Source: CALXXL01 sp034926605
GTDB lineage: Bacteria > Verrucomicrobiota > Lentisphaeria > Victivallales > Victivallaceae
Length of the DNA: 64,000 nt
Direction of reading: 5' to 3'
Assembly (NCBI GenBank): GCA_034926605.1
Contig: JAYFQV010000001.1
Location: forward strand, 220,878 to 284,877
Under the pieces are notes generated by a model. It did not search any database. It saw nothing but the letters and a program-made list of their open reading frames with translations, and was not told where the DNA came from. This document shows, in pieces, positions 33,728 to 41,892 of this stretch. Position 1 is the first letter of the stretch. Each line of letters starts with the position of its first letter. The position numbers and the translations under genes are program-made.

Positions 33728-35299
33728 ATGATGAAAAAGGTTTTGATTCCGACCAAGCTGGATAAATTTGCCGCCAAGCTGTTGACTGAAAACGGCTTTG
33801 ATGTTGTCCAGGACGCCGATACCCCGATCGACGCGCTGGTTTCCGCGAACCCCGATGCCGCAGTGGTGATCGTCCGCAGTGAAAAGATCACCCCCGAAAT
33901 CATCGACGCCCTGCCTCAGCTCAAATTGATCGTCCGTGCCGGCGCCGGATTCAATACCATCGACATCAAGTACGCCCGCAAGCACAATGTGGACGTGATG
34001 AACACCCCCGGCGCCAATTCCAACGCCGTGGCCGAGGAAGTGGTTGCCATGATCCTCGGCGCCTATCGCCATCTGGTGGTCGGCGACGTCACCACCCGCG
34101 CCGGACAGTGGGAAAAGAAAAAACTCATGGGCAGCGAACTCACCGGCAAGACCATCGGCATCCTCGGGCTCGGTCATATCGGTCAGCTGCTGGTTAAGCG
34201 GCTTTCCGGCTTTGAAGTGAAGGCCTTGGGACACGACCCCTTCATCTCCGCCGATTTCGCCAAGCAGCTCGGCGTTGAGCTGGCCTCGGTTGAAGACATC
34301 TTCTCCAAGGCCGACATCATTTCGCTGCACATTCCGGAAAACAACGAAACCCGCGGCATGATCGACGCTCACCTGTTCGCCCTGATGAAATCCGGCGCGA
34401 TGCTGGTTAACTGCGCCCGCTCCGGCGTGGTAAACGAAGCCGACCTGCGCGCCGCCAAGCAGGCCAAAAAGATCATTTACTGCACCGACGTCTACCCGAA
34501 GGACGAACCCGGCGAGAAGTCGGTTGTCGATGTGGCCGACCTGATGCTCCCCCATCTCGGCGCCAACACCAATGAGGCCAACTTCGCCGCCGCCAAGCGC
34601 GCCGCCGAGCAGACCGTTGATTATTTCGAGCGCGGCATCACCACCGCGGTGGTGAACAAGGCGCTTCCCGACAATTTCGATCCGATGTATCAGGAGCTTG
34701 CCTTCGTGGTCACCAAGATCGCCCACAAGGCGCTCGGCTGCGAACAGCCCAGCAGGATTGCCACCAGCTTCTACGGCAAGCTGCACGAGTTCGCAAAATG
34801 GATGACCGGCCCGATCGCGGCCGCAATATCCCCCGAGGTGGACCAGTATGACGCCGCCGACGCCGCCGACTTCTTCGCGCGCCGCGGAGTTGAAGTGGTA
34901 AACCGCGAAGTCGATGACTCCAAGAATTACGGCAATGCCATGACCATCGACCTGTTCGCCGGCAAGGATGCCATCCACACCGTAAGCGTGCGCGGCACCA
35001 CCGCCGAAAACAATCTGATGATCTCCCGCATCGGCGAGTTCGAACACATCTACCTCGAGCCGTCCGGGAACATTCTGTTCGTACAGTATGCCGACGCGCC
35101 TGGCATGATCGGCAAGATCGCCGGCATCCTCGGCGAGAAGAACATCAACATCAACGACATCCGCGCCCCCCGCAACCCGCGTTGCGACAAGGCGCTGGCA
35201 ATCTTCAAGACCAATGTCGACGTTCCGCAGATACTGGTGGACAAGATCCGCGAAGCGGTAAACGCCGAACTCGCCTTCAGCTTCAGCTACAAGAAGTAA
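33728..35299 (+). CDS. serA: D-3-phosphoglycerate dehydrogenase
   Basis: First step of serine synthesis. Domains: N-terminal substrate half, Rossmann NAD domain with GLGHIGQLLV (about 145-155) and NCARSGVVNEADL (about 230-243), an intervening ASB-type domain, and a C-terminal ACT domain (VQYADAPGMIGKIAGILG) for serine feedback. At 523 residues it is the long form. GAGGAGG lies 4 nt before ATG 33728 and 7 nt before an adjacent in-frame ATG at 33731, so either may be used. It has its own promoter and terminator. Confidence 0.95.
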   Translation: MMKKVLIPTKLDKFAAKLLTENGFDVVQDADTPIDALVSANPDAAVVIVRSEKITPEIIDALPQLKLIVRAGAGFNTIDIKYARKHNVDVMNTPGANSNAVAEEVVAMILGAYRHLVVGDVTTRAGQWEKKKLMGSELTGKTIGILGLGHIGQLLVKRLSGFEVKALGHDPFISADFAKQLGVELASVEDIFSKADIISLHIPENNETRGMIDAHLFALMKSGAMLVNCARSGVVNEADLRAAKQAKKIIYCTDVYPKDEPGEKSVVDVADLMLPHLGANTNEANFAAAKRAAEQTVDYFERGITTAVVNKALPDNFDPMYQELAFVVTKIAHKALGCEQPSRIATSFYGKLHEFAKWMTGPIAAAISPEVDQYDAADAADFFARRGVEVVNREVDDSKNYGNAMTIDLFAGKDAIHTVSVRGTTAENNLMISRIGEFEHIYLEPSGNILFVQYADAPGMIGKIAGILGEKNININDIRAPRNPRCDKALAIFKTNVDVPQILVDKIREAVNAELAFSFSYKK

Positions 35300-35319
35300 A
35301 GGCCTCCATAAAACAAATC

Positions 35320-35361
35320 AGCCTTTCCTGCGGCGGACCATCAACCGCAGGAAAGGCTTTT
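35320..35361 (+). terminator. Rho-independent terminator of serA
   Basis: Perfect 14-bp stem AGCCTTTCCTGCGG/CCGCAGGAAAGGCT with an 11-nt loop and five T. Confidence 0.92.
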
Positions 35362-35391
35362 TCATTGCCGTTCTACGGCAAACCCGGTGGC

Positions 35392-37371
35392 TTATTCGAA
35401 AATCAGATACTCCATCTCCAGCGGCGCGATGACGCGATCAAACCGCAGTCGGCCGTCATGCCGGGAAAACTCAACCGGCTCCCACGCGCCGGAAGCAGTC
35501 AGCCGTTTCGCACTGCCGGACGGCAACCCGGCATCGATCTCAAAACTCTCAACCTTGTCAGGTGTGGGGTTGCCGACCGCCGCGAACGTCCCGCTTCCAT
35601 GCTTCACCAGATAAAGGTGAAGCGGAGTTTCGGATACGGCGCAGCCGAATTCGCCGGGAGCGGCCTCTCTCAGCAACCGGAGCATGAAATCGCGCCGGAA
35701 GTTGGTGAACCAGGCCATGAAGAACTCGCCGGAAGCAACCGTATATGCGATGACCACCGACCGGCCGCCAAGCCGGTTTTTGAAAGTCAGCGCGCCCGGC
35801 CCCAGCGGAGTGCGGTCGAACCTGAAGATGGTCGACTCCGCACATGCGCCCTCCGACGGCTCCATCAGCATTATGCGCGGCGAACAGCGTTGGGCGCACA
35901 TCCGTCGGCCGCCAACGGTCTCCTCATAGGCGAAACCGGACTCTTCAAGCTCCGCCCATTTTACGGACTTCACCCCGATCAGCGCGCCGAAGCCGCGCTC
36001 AATAACGATTGCCGCCGCCTCGGCGTCAAGCAGACAGGCGCCGGACAACACGGTCTCCAGTTCGGCGTCGGACAGCGCGCGAACGGTCTGGGAACTCATC
36101 GCGGTCAGTCTGCCCGGCTCGACCGCGGTAGCAAAGCGCACCGACATGCCGAGCGTCACCAGCGCCTCGCCCATCGCGGCGGCGCGAGTGCAAAGTTCGT
36201 TCATCGATCTGCCCTGGGAAGTATGCACAAATTCGGATACCTGAGGCTTGAACAGCACTGTGACGCCGATCGAATCGGCGTCGTCAAGTCCAAGCCCCGT
36301 CACCGCCGAGAGGCGCGGCTTGACCGCCGCCAGCATCCGGCCGAACCCGGGATCGAGCGCAATGCCATTGCCCATCATGTCGTAGTGGTTTATGGTTATG
36401 CCTTTCGATCCGTAGCAGACCGAGGTCAATATCTCCCAGGCCGAAAAAGCCGCACTCTTGCTGTATCTGCCGCAACGCGGAGAATTTTCCAGCTCCGGAT
36501 AAATCTCCACCGGCCGCGCCCAGTTGGCAACGGTCAGCCGGGTCTGTACCGGCGGAACCAGCAGCGCACGCGTCTCGCTGTAAGGCGGCAGATGCGGACG
36601 GCTCAGCAACGCGCCGCCCGGCGCCAGAATTTCCTGAAGCTGATGCCAGTCGCGTCCTTCGCTGGCCTGCACGTCCGGGACCGAACTCATCAAGCCGAGC
36701 TTCACCTCCGGCGGCACCGCCGCGCGCAGTTTCCGGGCGGGTTCCAGCAGCGACTCCCGGCAGACATCCAGCCACAGCTTCCGCCACGGATGCGGCTTGC
36801 CCGGCGCCAGTACTTTCGCCAGCAGTTCCTCGCGGGTAACCTCGACTCCGGCAAGCTCCGCGAACCGCGCCATGTGCAGCTTGCAAAAGCAGCCGCCGTA
36901 GCCGAACTCGGAGCCGTGGTTGTGCAGTCGCCAGTCGTCCTCAATCCAGATCGCGGTCGGGCGCAATCTCTCGGCAATACGTGCAAACTGACGACAGATG
37001 AACCCCTGCCAGTTTTCGCACAGCGGACATGACGTAATCTTAGATTCCAAGCCGTTCTCCCCCACCAGCGCGGTGAAATTCCGGCCAACCTCGCCAAAGC
37101 CGCGGCCGCGGGCGCAATGCACTATGGTGGTCCACGGGTTGACGCTGAACTCCACGCCGCGGGAGCGAAGCACGGCGGCGGCCTTTGCCGCGGTGTCCAG
37201 CCAGTGCTCCAGCGTCGCATCGTCCCAATAACCGGTGAACAGCTCCTCCGGGTTCAGGAACAGCATCACTTCGTCCACACCGGACTTCACGCAAAAGTCC
37301 GCAAGTTCGGCGATCCGCTCGGCCTCATGAAAACCCGGATCCACATAATAGCGTAGAATATAACGATACAT
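35392..37371 (-). CDS. Uncharacterised TIM-barrel, glycoside-hydrolase-like protein
   Basis: 659 residues without a signal peptide. The N-terminal ~330 residues alternate helices and strands as in a (beta/alpha)8 barrel, with acidic residues at strand ends (VMLFLNPEELFTGYW, PTAIWIEDDWRLHNHG) as in GH-A type enzymes. Six cysteines occur in the first 180 residues (CPLCENW, CFCKLHM). The middle resembles a Rossmann-like or trimerisation domain and the C-terminus a beta-sandwich. I do not recognise a family; a cytoplasmic role on oligosaccharides is inferred. It is divergent from uxaC. Confidence 0.65.
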   Translation of the reverse strand: MYRYILRYYVDPGFHEAERIAELADFCVKSGVDEVMLFLNPEELFTGYWDDATLEHWLDTAAKAAAVLRSRGVEFSVNPWTTIVHCARGRGFGEVGRNFTALVGENGLESKITSCPLCENWQGFICRQFARIAERLRPTAIWIEDDWRLHNHGSEFGYGGCFCKLHMARFAELAGVEVTREELLAKVLAPGKPHPWRKLWLDVCRESLLEPARKLRAAVPPEVKLGLMSSVPDVQASEGRDWHQLQEILAPGGALLSRPHLPPYSETRALLVPPVQTRLTVANWARPVEIYPELENSPRCGRYSKSAAFSAWEILTSVCYGSKGITINHYDMMGNGIALDPGFGRMLAAVKPRLSAVTGLGLDDADSIGVTVLFKPQVSEFVHTSQGRSMNELCTRAAAMGEALVTLGMSVRFATAVEPGRLTAMSSQTVRALSDAELETVLSGACLLDAEAAAIVIERGFGALIGVKSVKWAELEESGFAYEETVGGRRMCAQRCSPRIMLMEPSEGACAESTIFRFDRTPLGPGALTFKNRLGGRSVVIAYTVASGEFFMAWFTNFRRDFMLRLLREAAPGEFGCAVSETPLHLYLVKHGSGTFAAVGNPTPDKVESFEIDAGLPSGSAKRLTASGAWEPVEFSRHDGRLRFDRVIAPLEMEYLIFE

Positions 37372-37396
37372 CTCTGTTTACCTCCGTTTTCCGGTA

Positions 37397-37425
37397 AATA
37401 TAAACCAACTTTGCGCCTGTTGCAA
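37397..37425 (-). promoter_or_regulatory. Promoter TTGCAA-N17-TATATT
   Basis: TTGCAA (37425-37420) and TATATT (37402-37397) on the minus strand, ahead of the TIM-barrel gene. Confidence 0.65.
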
Positions 37426-37426
37426 T

Positions 37427-37455
37427 TTGCAAAACAACTATCTTCATATTATATT
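37427..37455 (+). promoter_or_regulatory. uxaC promoter TTGCAA-N17-TATATT
   Basis: TTGCAA at 37427-37432 and TATATT at 37450-37455. The -35 boxes of the two divergent promoters lie one base apart, so a single bound regulator could affect both. Confidence 0.65.
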
Positions 37456-37475
37456 TTTCCAAAAAGGGATGCCAT

Positions 37476-38813
37476 ATGCCTTTCGATTCCGATTACCTGC
37501 TGACCTCCGATCCTGCGCGCGAAATATTCGACGCCGTGCGCGACCTGAAGATCATCGACTCTCACAGCCATGCCGATCCGGCCGCCATAGCCGAAGACCG
37601 TCCGCCGCGCGATCTCTGGGAACTGACCGCCGCCACCGACCATTACGTATGGGAGCTTGAGCGCAAATGCGGTGTGGACGAGGAGTTCATCACCGGCAGC
37701 CGCCCGCCGTTCGAAAAATTCCGTGAATTCGCCCGCGTGTTTCCGTTAATGGCCGGCAACCCGGTTTACGACTGGACATGCCTCGACCTGCGCCGCCGCC
37801 TGGGATTCGACGGCGAGCTGCGCGCCGACAATGCCGAGGCGGTCTGGAACGCCGCCGCCGGATGCGATCTGCGTCCGTCGAAATTGCTGGAAAACGTGGA
37901 GGTCCTCTGTACCACCGACGACCCGGCCGACGACCTCGCGTTCCACACTCCCGGCGGCCGGGTGCTGCCCACCTGGCGGCCGGACCGCTATTTGAACATC
38001 GCAGCTCCGGGATGGCTTAAATGCGTTGAAAGACTGGGCCGCAAGTTCAATTTGGCGATCGACTCCCTTCCCAAGCTGGAAGAAGCGCTGCGACTCTCCC
38101 ACCGTTTCTTCGGGGAACGCGGCAGCGCCGTTTCGGATTACGGGCTGACCCGTCCGCTCGCCGGTGAACCGGCGCCGGAAGCCGCCGCCGTCATCATGAA
38201 GACCGCGCTTGCCTCCGATACGGTATCCACGGCGGAGGCGGAGGTTTTCGCCTCGCATCTGTTCAATTTCTGTTGCGAGCTCGACGCGGCCGACGGCCGC
38301 GTGGCCCAGCTCCACATCGGCGCCGAGCGCAACGTCCGCACTTCGCTGTTCGACCGGATCGGGCCGGACGCGGGCGGCGACACCATGAACCTCGCCATTT
38401 CATTGTTCCCGGCGCTGCCGCGGTTTCTCGACCGGTTTGATTCCCGCCTAAAGGTGGTCATATACTGCCTCGACCCGGCACACCAGCTCACGGTGGCCGG
38501 ACTGTGCCGGGCATTCGGCGCCAACGTGCGTACCGGCGCGGCGTGGTGGCTGTGCGATTCGCCTTCCGGCATCCGCCGCCAGCTGCAAGTCGCCGCCGAC
38601 GTCGACCTGCTCTGCATGCACCCGGGCATGGTCTCCGATTCGCGCAAGCTGATGAGCTTCGATTCCCGTTTCGAACTGTTCCGCCGGACACTGGCCGATT
38701 TTCTCGGGGAGCTGGTTATCCGCGGGCGCCTCAGCGTGACCTCCGCGCGAATGGCGGCGCGACGGGTAAGCTATGACAACCCGAAAGAGTTCTTCTTCCC
38801 CCGCAGATCATGA
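37476..38813 (+). CDS. uxaC: Glucuronate/galacturonate isomerase family protein
   Basis: Opens uronate breakdown by isomerising glucuronate or galacturonate to the ketose. Amidohydrolase-type start IIDSHSHADP, then NPVYDWTCLDLRRRLG, CTTDDPADDL, LHIGAERNVRTSLFDRIGPD and WWLCDSPSGIRRQL all parallel UxaC. Residue identity is moderate and the second metal-binding histidine region reads SHSHAD rather than the usual YHCHLD, so a related uronate may be the substrate. 445 residues, close to the family's ~465. AAAGGG precedes the ATG. Confidence 0.82.
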   Translation: MPFDSDYLLTSDPAREIFDAVRDLKIIDSHSHADPAAIAEDRPPRDLWELTAATDHYVWELERKCGVDEEFITGSRPPFEKFREFARVFPLMAGNPVYDWTCLDLRRRLGFDGELRADNAEAVWNAAAGCDLRPSKLLENVEVLCTTDDPADDLAFHTPGGRVLPTWRPDRYLNIAAPGWLKCVERLGRKFNLAIDSLPKLEEALRLSHRFFGERGSAVSDYGLTRPLAGEPAPEAAAVIMKTALASDTVSTAEAEVFASHLFNFCCELDAADGRVAQLHIGAERNVRTSLFDRIGPDAGGDTMNLAISLFPALPRFLDRFDSRLKVVIYCLDPAHQLTVAGLCRAFGANVRTGAAWWLCDSPSGIRRQLQVAADVDLLCMHPGMVSDSRKLMSFDSRFELFRRTLADFLGELVIRGRLSVTSARMAARRVSYDNPKEFFFPRRS

Positions 38814-38851
38814 ATAACATCTTGAAATCCGCTTGTCCTCTGCTGCGATTT

Positions 38852-38879
38852 CCGGGCGTTTTATACGGCGCCCGGTTTT
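38852..38879 (+). terminator. Probable terminator after uxaC
   Basis: Stem CCGGGCG/CGCCCGG with a 10-nt loop, followed by four T. Confidence 0.7.
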
Positions 38880-38903
38880 GCCGTTATATTCTTGTTTTCA
38901 GAT

Positions 38904-38932
38904 TTGACTTTTTATTATTTGCATGATATACT
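38904..38932 (+). promoter_or_regulatory. Promoter of the oxidative-stress cluster
   Basis: TTGACT at 38904-38909 and TATACT at 38927-38932, 17 bp apart, upstream of the Fur-family gene. Confidence 0.65.
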
Positions 38933-38971
38933 TTCAGTACCGGTTATCAATTCCGGAGAGGAGGAGGGATT

Positions 38972-39367
38972 GTGCGAATCAACAAAACCATGCAAAGACA
39001 GGCAATCAGGGAAGAGTTGTGCAAACTCACCTGTCATCCAACCGCTGACGAACTGTACGAGATAGTGCGCCAGCGCATCCCGCAGATCAGCCTCGGCACG
39101 GTCTACCGCAACCTGGAACAGCTTTCCATGCTTGGAATCATCCGCAAGTTGGAGATTGCCGGCAAACAAAAGCGTTTCGACGGTAACGCTGCGCCGCATC
39201 ATCATCTGCGCTGCCGGAACTGCGGCGCGGTGATCGACCTGTGGAACCGGGAGCTGAAAGCACTTGACGAATGCATGTCACGAATGCTCACGGTGCTCGA
39301 TTGCGAAAACGTTGCGATTGAATTTCAGGGCCTCTGCCCCGAATGCAAGAAAGCTAAGTCCGAATAA
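38972..39367 (+). CDS. Fur/PerR-family metal-dependent regulator
   Basis: 131 residues from GTG 38972, with GGAGGAGGGA upstream. A winged helix with the family stretch PQISLGTVYRNLEQLSMLG and the metal region HHHLRC, followed by CRNC and CPEC zinc-site cysteines. As the first gene of a superoxide reductase/ferritin cluster it is more likely a PerR-type peroxide sensor than an iron regulator; sequence alone does not decide. Confidence 0.9.
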   Translation: MRINKTMQRQAIREELCKLTCHPTADELYEIVRQRIPQISLGTVYRNLEQLSMLGIIRKLEIAGKQKRFDGNAAPHHHLRCRNCGAVIDLWNRELKALDECMSRMLTVLDCENVAIEFQGLCPECKKAKSE

Positions 39368-39387
39368 ACAGAATGAGGAGGCTGGTT

Positions 39388-39789
39388 ATGAAAAAGGCAT
39401 GTGGAAAAGAAGTTATTATGGCTTGCGGTTGCGGCGGAAAAGTGTCTCTGCTCGATTTCCATCCGGCCGAGGGCGAGAATATCGAACTGCTGTGCTGCGG
39501 CGAACCGATGAAGATGGTCGAGGCCAAGACCGCCGACTTCAAAACCGAAAAGCATGTGCCGGTAGTGACCAAGTTGGATGCCGGTTCGATCAAGGTGGTG
39601 GTGGGTTCCACTCCGCATCCGATGACCGAGGAGCATCACATTGAATGGATCGAAGTGGTGGACGGCCCCTATGTTTTCCGCAAATATCTGAATCCCGGCG
39701 AACCGGCGGAAGCGGTGTTCCCGATCCCGTTCCGGGATGACCTGGTGGCCAGGGAGTATTGCAATATTCACGGCCTCTGGGCCAGGTAG
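39388..39789 (+). CDS. Superoxide reductase (desulfoferrodoxin type)
   Basis: Reduces superoxide to peroxide without making oxygen, using rubredoxin electrons. ATG 39388 with GAGGAGG upstream gives 133 residues. The catalytic iron site is complete: EKHVP, HPMTEEHHIEW and CNIHGLW supply four His and one Cys plus the Glu-Lys pair. The N-terminal desulforedoxin-like domain is odd: Cys13 and Cys15 are C-x-C instead of C-x2-C, with the CC pair at 36-37 and an extra Cys5, so its iron centre may be altered or absent. Confidence 0.9.
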   Translation: MKKACGKEVIMACGCGGKVSLLDFHPAEGENIELLCCGEPMKMVEAKTADFKTEKHVPVVTKLDAGSIKVVVGSTPHPMTEEHHIEWIEVVDGPYVFRKYLNPGEPAEAVFPIPFRDDLVAREYCNIHGLWAR

Positions 39790-39796
39790 GCGGGGT

Positions 39797-40336
39797 ATGA
39801 TAACCGAAAAGATGGCCAAGGCGGTCTCGGCTCAGATCAACTTGGAGTTTGAATCGGCATATCTGTACCTGGCGCTGGCAGCGGAGGCCGAAGCGCTCGG
39901 ATTTCCGGGCGCGGGAGGCTGGTTGCGCATCCAGGCGCAGGAAGAGTTGACTCATGCCATGAAATTCCTGACCTATATGCACGACCGCAACGCGAAGCCG
40001 GAATTTCCACCGGTGAAGTGCGCCTGTTCCGAAGTCCGCACCCTGCTGGACCTGTATCAAATGGTGCTGGCCCACGAAATAATGATTACCACGGCGATCG
40101 GCAAGCTGGCCGACGTCGCCGCGGCAGAGCACGAATACACGCTTACGCCGATCCTGAACTGGTTCCTCACCGAACAAATTCAGGAAGAAAGCGACGCGAT
40201 GAAGATTGTCGACAAGCTGAAACTGGCCGGCAATTCCGGGGACGCGCTCCTGTTTCTGGATCGCGAACTCGGTCTGCGCCCGGCTCCGGCCGCCGCGCCG
40301 CAGTCCGCCGCAGCGGACCAGGCGGCAACAAACTGA
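39797..40336 (+). CDS. ftnA: Bacterial ferritin
   Basis: Iron-storage shell protein, 179 residues from ATG 39797, 7 nt after the SOR stop. The four-helix pattern carries ferroxidase ligands in LEFESAYLYLA, QEELTHAMKF and NWFLTEQIQEE. The last ~20 residues are an Ala/Pro-rich tail. In this cluster it would lock away iron released under oxygen stress. Confidence 0.93.
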   Translation: MITEKMAKAVSAQINLEFESAYLYLALAAEAEALGFPGAGGWLRIQAQEELTHAMKFLTYMHDRNAKPEFPPVKCACSEVRTLLDLYQMVLAHEIMITTAIGKLADVAAAEHEYTLTPILNWFLTEQIQEESDAMKIVDKLKLAGNSGDALLFLDRELGLRPAPAAAPQSAAADQAATN

Positions 40337-40399
40337 TATGATTTTTTTTATCGTCCGGGGCGGAAAACCCCGGAATTTTTACTGGGAGAAACGATTTCG

Positions 40400-41623
40400 A
40401 TGAGCGATTTTTTGAAGGCGGTGAAGATCACCGAAAATGTGTACTGGGTTGGAGCGATCGACTGGAATATCCGCAATTTTCACGGGTATGCCACCGACTT
40501 GGGTTCCACCTATAACGCCTATCTGGTGCTCGACGAGAAGGTCACGCTGATCGACACCGTCAAAGCGCCGTTTTTCTCCGAAATGATGGCGCGCATCGCC
40601 TCGGTCATCGACCCCGCAAAGATCGACTACATCGTTTCCAACCACTCCGAAATGGACCATTCCGGTTCGCTGCCGCGGGCGATCGCGGCAATCGGTCCGG
40701 AAAAGGTTTTCGCCTCGCCGCAGGGGGAAAAAGCGCTCACCGCCCATTTCGGCGCACTGCCCATAACGGTGGTCAACACCGGCGACAGCATAAAGCTCGG
40801 TCGCGGCACGCTCCATTTTGCCGAGACCCGCATGCTCCACTGGCCGGACAGCATGGTAAGTTATCTCGACAGCGAGAAAATACTGTTTTCACAGGACGCT
40901 TTCGGAATGCACCTGGCCGGTTCCGGCCGCTTTTGGACGGACTACGACCGCCACACGCTGGAGGTTGAGACCAAGAAGTATTTCGCCAACATCCTGCTGC
41001 TGCAATCGGCCAAGGTGCTTGAGCTGCTGGACGCACTGCCGTCATTGGATTTCGACATCGCCACACTGGCTCCCGACCACGGTCCGGTGTGGACCGGCGA
41101 CGGCATCGGGTGGGTGCTCGAAATGTACCGCACGATCGCGGCGCAGAAAAACAAGCGCAAGGCGGCGGTCATCTACGACACCATGTGGCACTCCACCGCG
41201 GCGATGGCCAACTCGATGGCCGACGGCATAATTTCCAGGGGCATCGAGTGCGATGTGCTCTCGCTGACCAGCTCCGACCGCAGCCACGCGATGACCAAAC
41301 TGCTCGAAGCCGGAATCGTCGCAGTGGGCAGCCCCACCATAAACAACCAGATGTTCCCGACGGTCGCAGACTTTCTGGCCTATATGAAGGGCTTGCGTCC
41401 GAAGAATCTGATCGGCGCCGCCTTCGGCAGCTTCGGCTGGAGCGGAGAAGCCGCAAAGCTGGTTGCCGCCGAACTCGCGGCGGCCAAGGTTGAACTTCCG
41501 TTCGAACCTTTGCGTGTCAAGTATGTTCCTACCGCCGAAAATCTGGCGGAGTGTTTCAAAATGGGTGAAAGCCTCGCGGCAATGTTGCTCGAAGGCAAAA
41601 ACAGAGAGGAGATTGCACAATGA
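40400..41623 (+). CDS. fprA: Flavo-diiron protein (FprA-type oxygen or NO reductase)
   Basis: Four-electron reduction of O2 to water, or NO to N2O. 407 residues: N-terminal beta-lactamase-fold diiron domain with SNHSEMDHSG and the later MLHWPDSM, FSQDAFGMH and PDHGPVW ligands, then a flavodoxin domain (VIYDTMWHSTAAMA) for FMN. It overlaps the rubredoxin gene by ATGA, its direct electron donor in characterised systems. Confidence 0.95.
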   Translation: MSDFLKAVKITENVYWVGAIDWNIRNFHGYATDLGSTYNAYLVLDEKVTLIDTVKAPFFSEMMARIASVIDPAKIDYIVSNHSEMDHSGSLPRAIAAIGPEKVFASPQGEKALTAHFGALPITVVNTGDSIKLGRGTLHFAETRMLHWPDSMVSYLDSEKILFSQDAFGMHLAGSGRFWTDYDRHTLEVETKKYFANILLLQSAKVLELLDALPSLDFDIATLAPDHGPVWTGDGIGWVLEMYRTIAAQKNKRKAAVIYDTMWHSTAAMANSMADGIISRGIECDVLSLTSSDRSHAMTKLLEAGIVAVGSPTINNQMFPTVADFLAYMKGLRPKNLIGAAFGSFGWSGEAAKLVAAELAAAKVELPFEPLRVKYVPTAENLAECFKMGESLAAMLLEGKNREEIAQ

Positions 41624-41778
41624 AAAAGTATGTTTGCGACGTCTGCGGTTATGTTTACGATCCGGCCATGGGCGACCCCGAGAGCGGCGTGGCCCCCGGC
41701 ACCGCGTTTGAAGACCTGCCCGCGGATTGGGTCTGCCCCGAATGCGGAGCCGGCAAGGACCAGTTCAGCGAAGCATAA
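41620..41778 (+). CDS. Rubredoxin
   Basis: 52 residues with CDVCGYVYDP and CPECGAGKDQF, the two CxxC pairs binding one iron, and the standard length. It overlaps the fprA stop by 4 nt. It should carry electrons to FprA, to superoxide reductase and perhaps to the rubrerythrin encoded at the right end of the window. Confidence 0.97.
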   Translation: MKKYVCDVCGYVYDPAMGDPESGVAPGTAFEDLPADWVCPECGAGKDQFSEA

Positions 41779-41793
41779 CTGAAGCAACACGAC

Positions 41794-41821
41794 AGGCCGG
41801 ACTGTACGTCCGGCCTTTTTT
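41794..41821 (+). terminator. Terminator of the oxidative-stress cluster
   Basis: 9-bp stem AGGCCGGAC/GTCCGGCCT, 5-nt loop, six T. Confidence 0.93.
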
Positions 41822-41825
41822 CTGT

Positions 41826-41853
41826 TTGCAAACCGGCGTTGCAATGCTATATT
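41826..41853 (+). promoter_or_regulatory. Promoter TTGCAA-N16-TATATT
   Basis: TTGCAA at 41826-41831, TATATT at 41848-41853, 16 bp apart, ahead of the M42 peptidase gene. Confidence 0.8.
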
Positions 41854-41892
41854 TATAGTTAAGATTTTAAATAAGCAATCAGGAGATATACT

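Noticed and set aside
35182..37032. A 616-codon plus-strand frame opposite the TIM-barrel gene
   Set aside because: Starts inside serA, composition rich in Arg and Gln, and no family resemblance; it is an antisense shadow.
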